From: Nocardioides aurantiacus
GTDB lineage: Bacteria; Actinomycetota; Actinomycetes; Propionibacteriales; Nocardioidaceae
Length of the DNA stretch: 64,000 nucleotides
Direction: 5' to 3'
NCBI RefSeq assembly: GCF_003752505.1
Contig: NZ_RKHO01000001.1
Location: 2,542,001 to 2,606,000, forward strand
Below are positions 56,024 through 64,000 of the stretch, one piece after another. Numbering within the stretch: the first letter of the stretch is position 1; each line of letters opens with the position of its first letter. Below the pieces are notes generated by a model that was given only the letters and a program-made list of their open reading frames with translations, had not been told where the DNA came from and ran no database searches. Position numbers and translations under genes: made by a program.

Positions 56024-56767
56024 TCACCGAGGGGCCGCGTCGCGGTCCGGTGCCAACGGGTCGCCCACCGTGCCGTCCGCCTCGTCCAGAGGCCCCTGCG
56101 CCAACCGCTGCTGGAGGGCCGCGGTGACGTCGAGGCCGGAGGACTTGCTGAGAGCGGCGAGAACGTCGTCGGGTCTCACGGACGGCGTGCCGTGCCGCAG
56201 GACCACGTCGAGTATCGCACACCCGGGTCGATCCGGGTCCTCTCCGCGCACCGACGCCGCCTGCACGGATGCCCGGGCGTCGAAGCGCCGCAGCCCCTTC
56301 TTGGTCATCCGCTCGACCTCGACCTCCGGCGTGTCGAGGAGGACGGCCACCGCCTCCCGCGCGGCGTCCACACCGATGCCGTCGAGGGTGATGCGCCAGT
56401 GCGAGGCCTCGAGGCGCTCGGCCAGGGAGCCTCCGGAGCTGACCACCACCTCGAGCACGTCGAGCCCGTCCGGGAGCGCCTCGGAGAGCGAGGCGTGCAC
56501 GCTGGCCGGGTCGACGACCGCGGCGAGCGCCACCTCGACGTACTCCGCCTCGCTGGCCGACCCGGTCGGCGCGGCGCCGGCGTAGGAGATGCGGGGGTGG
56601 GGGTTGAAGCCCGAGGAGTAGGCCATCGGCACCCGGGCGCGGAAGACCGCGCGCTCGAAGGCCCGGCTGAAGTCACGGTGGCTGGTGAAGCGGAGCCGGC
56701 CGCGCTTGGCGTAGCGGATCCGCAGCCGCTGGAGCGGCGGGGGCTGCTGCTCGGGCTGCTCGCGCAC
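56024..56767 (-). CDS. TIGR03936 family radical SAM-associated protein (DUF2344)
   Basis: A 247-residue protein with the conserved LRIRYAKRGRLRFTSHRDFSRAFERAVFRA opening, then PMAYSSGFNPHPRISYAGA. It is usually fused to or adjacent to the TIGR03960 B12-binding radical SAM protein, upstream of rne. Its function is unproven; tRNA or rRNA modification is suspected. GTG 56765–56767 has TAGGGT 6 nt upstream. Four unrelated genes separate it from TIGR03960 here. Confidence 0.9.
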   Translation of the reverse strand: MREQPEQQPPPLQRLRIRYAKRGRLRFTSHRDFSRAFERAVFRARVPMAYSSGFNPHPRISYAGAAPTGSASEAEYVEVALAAVVDPASVHASLSEALPDGLDVLEVVVSSGGSLAERLEASHWRITLDGIGVDAAREAVAVLLDTPEVEVERMTKKGLRRFDARASVQAASVRGEDPDRPGCAILDVVLRHGTPSVRPDDVLAALSKSSGLDVTAALQQRLAQGPLDEADGTVGDPLAPDRDAAPR

Positions 56768-57971
56768 CCGCAGACCCTAGCCCCGGGGATCCTCGGGGCA
56801 GCCGCTCCCCCTTCATCTGGGGCGAGGCGTAGACGGTCGAGACGACGTCGCCGTCGAGCCAGGCGGTCAGGCGCGCGGCCTCCCCGTCGAGGGCCCGCCG
56901 CCCCTGCTCGCCCACGTCGCGCCGCAGCACCACGCGCACGACGGCGTCGGGGTCCTGGACCCAGCAGCCCACCACCCGGCCGTCCCACCACGCGGTGGTG
57001 CCGCCGTTGCCGTTGGTGTCGAACAAGAAGGGGACGTCGACCGGGTCGAGGTAGAAGCCGCGCTCCTTCCAGCCCATCAGGGTCGGGTCGAGCACCGGCA
57101 GCAGCGCGGCGCCGGCAGCCGGCTCGGGCTCGTCGTCGAGGTCGTCGGGCAGCACCCAGCCCACGGAGCCCGCCTCGAGCGCGACCTCCACGGCGTCGAG
57201 GTCGGCGAGCGCACGACGCACGGCCGCCTTCGTGCCGCCCAGCCACCACACCAGGTCGGTCTCGGTGCCCGGCCCGAACTGCGCCAGCCACCGGCCCACC
57301 AGGACGCGGTAGCCGTCGGCCTCGTCCAGCGGCGCGGGCGGGTCCTCCCCCAGCCACGTGGCCGGGAGGGTCCAGCGGTGCCGGGCCGAGCGCCACCCGA
57401 GCTCGTTGTCGCCGCGCAGCAGACGGGCCTCGGCGGCGAGCACGGTGAGCACCCGCCCGGCGACCGGCGTGGTGGCACCCCGCCAGGCCCCGAGCCGACG
57501 GTCGAGCTCGGGCACCAGGCTGCGCAGCTGGGTGGTGGTGGCGCCTCCGGTGTCCTGGACGGCGGCGAGGAGCGCGTCGCCCACGACCTGGAGCCACGCC
57601 GCGCCGTCGTCGGCCAGCCCGGCCAGCTCGACCTCCTTGGCCAGGCGGGTGCGCTGCTGCGCTGCCACGCGCCGCGACGCGCTCCCCCACACCGCCGGCA
57701 GCAGCTCGCGCGGGAAGCCGAAGAGCGTGCGCCTCATGGCGAGCTGCTTGACCACGGTGCGGTCGTCGTAGAGCGCCGCGTCGACCTGCTCGCGCGAGGC
57801 TCCGCTGCGCGCGCGGACCGCGAGGTGCACCGTGGGCGGTTCGGTGGCGTGCAGGCACACCACGGACGCCACGGCCGCCTCGACGTCGGCCACGGGCGCC
57901 GCCAGCGCCTGCCGCCGCCAGGCCCGGGCGCGGCGCTGCTCGTCGGGGATGGCGTGCACGGTGCCGATCAT
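56673..57971 (-). CDS. Winged-helix DNA-binding protein (AlkZ/HTH_42-like), probable 3' frameshift
   Basis: As read, 432 residues, overlapping the next gene by 95 nt. Similarity to the winged-helix DNA-binding domain family (AlkZ-like, a DNA glycosylase group) covers residues about 10–392: FGFPRELLPAVWG, LDPTLMGWKERGFYL and the ending TVYASPQMKGERLP. The last ~40 residues are unrelated and Ala/Pro-rich. A C4 run at 56795–56798 (minus strand) read as C3 would give the ending LPEDPRG and stop at TAG 56777–56779, for 397 residues, the usual family size. So a 1-nt insertion or a sequencing error is likely. Confidence 0.75.
   Translation of the reverse strand: MIGTVHAIPDEQRRARAWRRQALAAPVADVEAAVASVVCLHATEPPTVHLAVRARSGASREQVDAALYDDRTVVKQLAMRRTLFGFPRELLPAVWGSASRRVAAQQRTRLAKEVELAGLADDGAAWLQVVGDALLAAVQDTGGATTTQLRSLVPELDRRLGAWRGATTPVAGRVLTVLAAEARLLRGDNELGWRSARHRWTLPATWLGEDPPAPLDEADGYRVLVGRWLAQFGPGTETDLVWWLGGTKAAVRRALADLDAVEVALEAGSVGWVLPDDLDDEPEPAAGAALLPVLDPTLMGWKERGFYLDPVDVPFLFDTNGNGGTTAWWDGRVVGCWVQDPDAVVRVVLRRDVGEQGRRALDGEAARLTAWLDGDVVSTVYASPQMKGERLPRGSPGLGSAGARAARAAAPAAPAAADPLRQARPAPLHQPP
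56774..56779 (-). promoter_or_regulatory. -10 box TAGGGT for the DUF2344 gene
   Basis: TAGGGT ends 6 nt before GTG 56767. The TAG is also the stop codon that the frame-corrected winged-helix gene would use. Confidence 0.5.
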
Positions 57972-57994
57972 GGCACCGGTCACCGGCGGTGGTC

Positions 57995-58294
57995 TCAGGC
58001 GCGGCGCTGGCCGGGGACGACGGGCACCGGACCGGTCGGGGCGACACCGGGCGTGGCGTCGAGCAGCAGGGTCTGGACGTGCGCGCGCACCGCGGCCACC
58101 TCGTCGAGGTCGAGCCGGGCCCAGGGACAGTCCGCGCGGTAGAGCCGGTGGAGGGCCTCCACGTCGGAGTAGCAGAACAGCACCAGCCGGCCGTCCGGGC
58201 CCTGCCACAGCTCGACCCGGCGGTCGGGGCCGTCGTCCTCCGAGGTCGGGACCACGACCAGGTCGGGGAGGGGGCGGTGGGTGCTGTCGTCCAT
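57995..58294 (-). CDS. SAV_915-like (SseB-type) protein
   Basis: A 99-residue protein. The layout RRVELWQGPDGRLVLFCYSDVEALHRLY…DCPWARLDLDEV resembles the SAV_915/SseB-like small domain found in streptomycetes. Function is unknown. It ends 23 nt before the winged-helix gene start and begins 120–140 nt from the divergent MFS gene. Confidence 0.55.
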   Translation of the reverse strand: MDDSTHRPLPDLVVVPTSEDDGPDRRVELWQGPDGRLVLFCYSDVEALHRLYRADCPWARLDLDEVAAVRAHVQTLLLDATPGVAPTGPVPVVPGQRRA

Positions 58295-58420
58295 GGGGGC
58301 CGATCCTCGGGCTCGCGACCCCGGTGGACCGCGTCGTGCCAGTGTGCGTCCCCGAACCACGCCCGTGGCCGAGACGGGTGTGTCGTCCCGCCTGCCGGAA
58401 CGGTGTCTCCGCCCATGGGC

Positions 58421-58426
58421 CACACT
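58421..58426 (+). promoter_or_regulatory. -10-like box CACACT for the CynX-like gene
   Basis: CACACT ends 6 nt before GTG 58433. The first base is C instead of T, so it is weak support for a leaderless GTG start. Confidence 0.3.
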
Positions 58427-58432
58427 GCCGCA

Positions 58433-59656
58433 GTGACCGACGTACGCCGCCCGCTCGCCGCCCGGACGTTGGTGGTGGTCGCGATCGTGGCGCTCGCCTT
58501 CAACCTGCGGCCCGCCGCCGTGAGCATCGGACCCGTCCTGGAGGACCTCCGCGCCGACCTCGGGCTGTCCGGCGCCGAGGCCGGCCTGCTCACCACGCTG
58601 CCGGTGCTCGCCTTCGCCGTCTTCGGGGCGCTCGCACCCCGGTTGGCCCGCGCCCTGGGACCCCACCGCCTCACCTTCGTGGCGCTGCTGTGCGTGGTCG
58701 CCGGCCTCGCGGGACGCAGCCGGGTCGAGCACGAGTCGACCTTCCTGCTGCTCTCGCTGCTGGCGCTGGCCGGCATGGCGACGGGCAACGTGGTGCTGCC
58801 CTCGCTGGTCAAGCTGCACTTCCCCGACCGGATCGGACTGCTCACCTCCGTCTACACCACCTCCCTGGCCGTGGGCCTGACCTGCGCGCTGACGCTGACC
58901 GTGCCGGCGGGCGAGGCCACCGGGGGTGGCTGGCGCGACGGGCTGCTGCTCTGGGCCCTGGTCGCGGCCGTCGCCGCCGTGCCGTGGATCGGTCTGCTGC
59001 GCCGCGACCGGCGCGACCCCGACGCCGTCGCCACCCGCGCCATCGGCGTCGTCGAGGTCGGGCGCACCTCGCTGGGCCGCCGGATGGCGCTGTTCTTCGG
59101 CCTCCAGTCCCTCCAGGCGTACGCCGTCTACGGCTGGTTCGGCGTCGTCTACCGCGACGCCGGGTTCTCCGCGACGACCGCGGGCCTGCTCCTGGGCGTC
59201 ATCGGCGGGCTCAGCATCCCGCTCTCGCTGGTGATCCCCCGGCTGGCCGCCCGCACCGACGACCAGCGTCCGCTGATGTGGGGGCTGATGGTGTGCTACC
59301 CGCTGGGCTACCTCGGCCTGGCGATCGCCCCGGTCGCCGGCGCCTGGCTCTGGGCGGTGCTGGTCGGGACCGGCCTGTGCGTCTTCCCCCTCATCCTCAC
59401 CCTGATCGGGCTGCGCGCCCGCACCCCCGACGGCACCGCGGCGCTCTCGGGCTTCACCCAGGCCGTCGGCTACCTGCTCGCCGCCGTGGGTCCGTTCGGG
59501 ATGGGCGTCCTGCACGACGCGACGGGCGGCTGGACGGTGCCGCTGCTGGTCCTGCTGGCCCTGGCGGTGCCGCAGCTGCTGGTCGGGCTGTCGGTCGCCA
59601 AGCCCGAGCACGTCGAGGACCAGCTGCAGCGCGAGCCCGAGGCGGCGCGGCGATGA
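58433..59656 (+). CDS. MFS transporter, CynX/NimT-like
   Basis: A 407-residue 12-TM major facilitator of the cyanate/2-nitroimidazole (CynX/NimT) group. The N-terminal FNLRPAAVSIGPVL with GLSGAEAGLLTTLPVLAFAVFG is characteristic. The second half begins near ALFFGLQSLQAYAVYGWF, a strong NimT mark. GTG 58433 was chosen for the -10-like box; ATG 58415 would add six residues. The stop overlaps the hydrolase ATG (ATGA), so transporter and hydrolase are co-expressed. The substrate is unknown. Confidence 0.88.
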   Translation: MTDVRRPLAARTLVVVAIVALAFNLRPAAVSIGPVLEDLRADLGLSGAEAGLLTTLPVLAFAVFGALAPRLARALGPHRLTFVALLCVVAGLAGRSRVEHESTFLLLSLLALAGMATGNVVLPSLVKLHFPDRIGLLTSVYTTSLAVGLTCALTLTVPAGEATGGGWRDGLLLWALVAAVAAVPWIGLLRRDRRDPDAVATRAIGVVEVGRTSLGRRMALFFGLQSLQAYAVYGWFGVVYRDAGFSATTAGLLLGVIGGLSIPLSLVIPRLAARTDDQRPLMWGLMVCYPLGYLGLAIAPVAGAWLWAVLVGTGLCVFPLILTLIGLRARTPDGTAALSGFTQAVGYLLAAVGPFGMGVLHDATGGWTVPLLVLLALAVPQLLVGLSVAKPEHVEDQLQREPEAARR

Positions 59657-60873
59657 GCCCCGCGGTCGTCGACCACCGGGTCACGGTCCCCCTCGACCAC
59701 GACGACCCCGCCGGCCCGACGCTCGAGGTGTTCGCGCGCGAGGTCACCGCCGACGGCGGGGCCGACCGGCCGTGGCTGGTCTACCTCCAGGGCGGTCCCG
59801 GCCACGAGTCGCCGCGACCGACGGCGGAGCCGCTCGCCCCGGGGTGGCTGGAGCGGGCCCTGGTCGACTTCCGGGTGCTGCTGCTCGACCAGCGCGGCAC
59901 CGGTCTGTCCACCCCCTACGGTGTCGGCACCCGCCCCCACCCGCTGGACCCGGCGCCCGAGGCGGCGTACCTCACCCACTTCCGGGCCGACGCGATCGTG
60001 CGCGACGCCGAGTGCCTGCGCGAGCACCTCGGGGTGCGGCGGTGGTCGGTGCTCGGCCAGTCCTTCGGCGGGTTCTGCGTGCTGCACTACCGCTCGCGCT
60101 TCCCCGACAGCCTGCGCGAGACCTACGTGACCGGCGGGCTGCCGCCGGTGGGACGTCCCCCCACCGAGGTGTACGCCGCGACGCACGCCTCGCTGCGCCG
60201 GCTCGAGTACGCCCACCACCGCCGCCACCCCGAGGACGCCGACCGGCTGCGGGCGGTGCTCGACCTCGCGGGGGACGGCCGGCTGCGCCGCACCGACGGC
60301 TCGCCGCTGACCCCACGCCTGGTCCGCACCGTCGGCAACCAGCTGGGGCTGCACGGCGGCTCGGCCGCGCTGCACCACCTGCTCGAGCGCGACCCCCGCT
60401 CCCCCGCGTTCGTGCCCGACCTCGAGGCGCTGCTGCCCTTCGGTGGCCGCAACCCGCTCTACGCCGTGATCCACGAGTCCTGCTACGCCGACGGCGGCGT
60501 CACCGGCTGGGCGGCCGAGCGCACCCTCCCCGACGAGGACCACCTCACCGGCGAGCACGTCTTCGGCTGGCACTTCGACGACGACCCCGCCCTCGCGCCG
60601 TACGCCGGGACGGCCCGCCTGCTCGCCCGGCACGACTGGCCGCGCCTCTACGACGCCGACGCGCTGGCGGCGGTCGACCTGCCGGGCGCCGCGGTCGTCT
60701 ACGTCGACGACCCCTTCGTCGAGCGCCGCTTCAGCGAGGAGACGCTGGCGCTGCTGCCCGGCGTCGCCGGCTGGGTCGACGACACCCACCTGCACAACGG
60801 GCTGCGCGTCGACGGCCCCGCCGTCCTCGACCGGCTGCTCGCGCTGGCGCGCGGGACGGGCCGGGCGGGCTAG
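59653..60873 (+). CDS. Proline iminopeptidase-type alpha/beta hydrolase (S33)
   Basis: A 406-residue hydrolase of peptidase family S33. The oxyanion motif is LQGGPGHESP, the nucleophile is GQSFGG (about residue 137), the DQRGTGLSTP segment is typical of proline iminopeptidases, and His is expected near the C-terminus (DDTHLHNGL). It removes N-terminal proline or similar residues from peptides. It is translationally coupled to the MFS gene and could process an imported or exported peptide, which is inference. Confidence 0.9.
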   Translation: MSPAVVDHRVTVPLDHDDPAGPTLEVFAREVTADGGADRPWLVYLQGGPGHESPRPTAEPLAPGWLERALVDFRVLLLDQRGTGLSTPYGVGTRPHPLDPAPEAAYLTHFRADAIVRDAECLREHLGVRRWSVLGQSFGGFCVLHYRSRFPDSLRETYVTGGLPPVGRPPTEVYAATHASLRRLEYAHHRRHPEDADRLRAVLDLAGDGRLRRTDGSPLTPRLVRTVGNQLGLHGGSAALHHLLERDPRSPAFVPDLEALLPFGGRNPLYAVIHESCYADGGVTGWAAERTLPDEDHLTGEHVFGWHFDDDPALAPYAGTARLLARHDWPRLYDADALAAVDLPGAAVVYVDDPFVERRFSEETLALLPGVAGWVDDTHLHNGLRVDGPAVLDRLLALARGTGRAG

Positions 60874-60876
60874 GGA

Positions 60877-62811
<1,935 letters not shown>

Positions 62812-62888
62812 GCAGGACCTTCCGAGGTCGGGGGGACGACGGTCCAGGGTACGCGGCCCCGGGGGCTGCTCCGAGGCTCCCCGGTCGA

Positions 62889-63248
62889 TCAGGGCGCTCC
62901 GCGGTCCTCCTGCAGCGTCGCGGAGCCGGTGAGCTCGTCGACGTCGAGCAGGTCGTGGCGCACCTGGCCGCCGCGCCAGGAGGCCCGGGCCACCATGTGG
63001 CTGGCCACGGGGATGGTCAGCAGCTGCGCCACCACGACCAGCCCGAGCAGCATCGTGGTCGAGCCATCGCGCAGCACCAGCGCCAGGCCGCCGGTGACCA
63101 GCACCAGGCCGAGCACCTGCGGCTTGGTCGCGGCGTGCATCCGGGTCAGCAGGTCGGGCAGGCGCACCAGCCCGATGCCGGCCACCAGGCTCAGCAGGCA
63201 GCCGAGCAGCACCAGCACCGCTCCGCTCACGTCGAGCACCTGGCTCAT
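62889..63248 (-). CDS. mnhG: Monovalent cation/H+ antiporter subunit G
   Basis: A 119-residue, three-TM subunit of an Mrp-type Na+/H+ antiporter. GIGLVRLPDLLTRMHAATKPQVLGL is the MnhG signature. It overlaps mnhF by 4 nt (ATGA) and ends the operon in this window. It helps Na+ or K+ extrusion and pH homeostasis. Confidence 0.95.
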   Translation of the reverse strand: MSQVLDVSGAVLVLLGCLLSLVAGIGLVRLPDLLTRMHAATKPQVLGLVLVTGGLALVLRDGSTTMLLGLVVVAQLLTIPVASHMVARASWRGGQVRHDLLDVDELTGSATLQEDRGAP

Positions 63249-63544
63249 CCGTCGCCCTCCTCGTCGTCGGCGGCCTCGGCCTCGACGTCGTCGCTCCCGG
63301 GGCTGAACCGGGCCACGCTGACCGAGCCGACGAAGCCCAGCAGGGTGGCGACCAGCATGGCGGGCACGTTCTCGGCCGTACGCCGCAGCGCGGCGTCCAC
63401 GGCGATCACGCAGATGATGATCGAGAGCAGCACGTCGAAGGAGATCGCCCGGTCGAGCATCGTCGGACCCATCGTCATCCGGGCCAGGGTCAGCATCCCC
63501 GAGACCGCGAGCACGACCGCGGCGGCGACCAGCACGACGCTCAT
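63245..63544 (-). CDS. mnhF: Monovalent cation/H+ antiporter subunit F
   Basis: A 99-residue, three-TM subunit. The RMTMGPTMLDRAISFDVLLSIIICVIAV stretch is diagnostic of MnhF (GP-x2-DR). A C-terminal acidic tail (EAEAADDEEGDG) is unusual but not informative. ATG 63542–63544 overlaps mnhE. Confidence 0.95.
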   Translation of the reverse strand: MSVVLVAAAVVLAVSGMLTLARMTMGPTMLDRAISFDVLLSIIICVIAVDAALRRTAENVPAMLVATLLGFVGSVSVARFSPGSDDVEAEAADDEEGDG

Positions 63545-64000
63545 CGGGCCGGCTCCGGGGGGACGCCCTCGCGGCCGATCGCGGCCAGCACGCGCGCCTC
63601 CTGGTCCCACACCATGCTGCGCACCGCCTCGACCCCGGCGGCGTCGGTGTCGATGGCGTGCAGGAACAGCGTGTGGCTGCCGCGGTGCGCCTCGACCACG
63701 ACCGTGCCCGGCACCAGCGAGACCAGCTCGGCGACGGCCGTGAGCACCAGGTCGGACTCGGTGCGCAGCCGCACCTCGACCAGGGAGCTGCGCAGCGGGT
63801 CGGGCGGAGCCAGCGTGGTGCGGGCGACCTGGAGGCTCGCGACGACCACGTCGACGGCGAACCGGCCCACCAGCACGAGCAGGCCGACCGGGTGCAGCCG
63901 CACCCGCATCCGCAGCGGCGGCAGCGGGAAGACCCAGCACGCGGCGACCGCCACCAGCACGCCCCCGACCAGCGAGAGCGCGGAGTAGCTGCCCCACAGC
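63541..64000 (-). CDS. mnhE: Monovalent cation/H+ antiporter subunit E (5' part outside window)
   Basis: The frame runs to the window edge, so the start and first residues are missing; at least 152 residues are visible. LWGSYSALSLVGGVLVAVAACWVFPL at the edge is the first TM of MnhE, and SLVPGTVVVEA with LHAID is the conserved cytosolic part. The full protein is usually 160–180 residues, so little is missing. The gene order E-F-G is standard. Confidence 0.9.
   Translation of the reverse strand, partial: LWGSYSALSLVGGVLVAVAACWVFPLPPLRMRVRLHPVGLLVLVGRFAVDVVVASLQVARTTLAPPDPLRSSLVEVRLRTESDLVLTAVAELVSLVPGTVVVEAHRGSHTLFLHAIDTDAAGVEAVRSMVWDQEARVLAAIGREGVPPEPAR

Noticed and set aside
52987-56127. Several long plus-strand frames (400–550 codons) opposite rne
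   Set aside because: They mirror the repeats of the RNase E arms and show no domain; rne has its catalytic core and ribosome site on the minus strand.

Overview
This window is chromosomal DNA from a high-GC actinobacterium. The gene content and gene order fit the family Nocardioidaceae, and Nocardioides or a close relative is my best guess. The reasons are the very GC-rich codon use, the many GTG starts, the dense stop/start overlaps, the leaderless promoters, and the core order lepA–rpsT–holA–comEC–comEA–degV–leuS plus rne–rplU–rpmA–obgE–proB–proA–nadD–rsfS. No plasmid, phage, IS element, integrase or CRISPR array was seen.

Layout. 1–5141: a DGPF/YciI protein with its ECF42-type sigma factor, an APH-like kinase lacking a key Asn, a degenerate amidase-like protein, and a three-gene redox operon. 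5213–23122: the conserved translation, replication and competence block on the minus strand (GNAT–lepA, S9 peptidase, TPP enzyme, holA, phzF-like, comEC, comEA, degV, MFS, leuS), with rpsT and an SDR gene on the plus strand. leuS is preceded by a leucine-codon leader peptide, a stem and a terminator. 23314–34725: accessory genes, comprising an RseB-like/ABC/lipoprotein operon, a lipase-like hydrolase, an Na+/solute symporter beside galE, an SDR, a flavin monooxygenase, and a heme-oxygenase-like/CDGSH/methyltransferase operon. 35364–42998: a complete kdpFABC-kdpDE potassium-uptake operon with phased direct repeats upstream. 43191–44440: a Pr6Pr membrane protein, a LigD-type 3'-phosphoesterase and tRNA-Ala(GGC). 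44514–56767: the second conserved block (histidine phosphatase, rsfS, nadD, proA, proB, obgE, rpmA, rplU, rne, DUF2344 protein). 56673–62811: a winged-helix gene with a probable frameshift, a SAV_915-like protein, an MFS/proline-iminopeptidase pair and the TIGR03960 radical SAM protein. 62889–64000: the distal end of an Mrp-type Na+/H+ antiporter operon (G, F, partial E).

How the genes work together. Most operons use 4-nt ATGA or GTGA overlaps, which implies translational coupling. About a dozen transcription units begin with a TANNNT-like -10 box ending 6–8 nt before the start codon, as expected for leaderless mRNAs. Potassium uptake (kdp) and sodium/proton exchange (mrp) suggest osmotic and ionic homeostasis. 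The most striking regulatory element is the leuS leader (23159–23243). The most unexpected fossil is an in-frame, 82%-identical copy of 45 nt of the phosphoesterase gene lying about 0.7 kb upstream of it.
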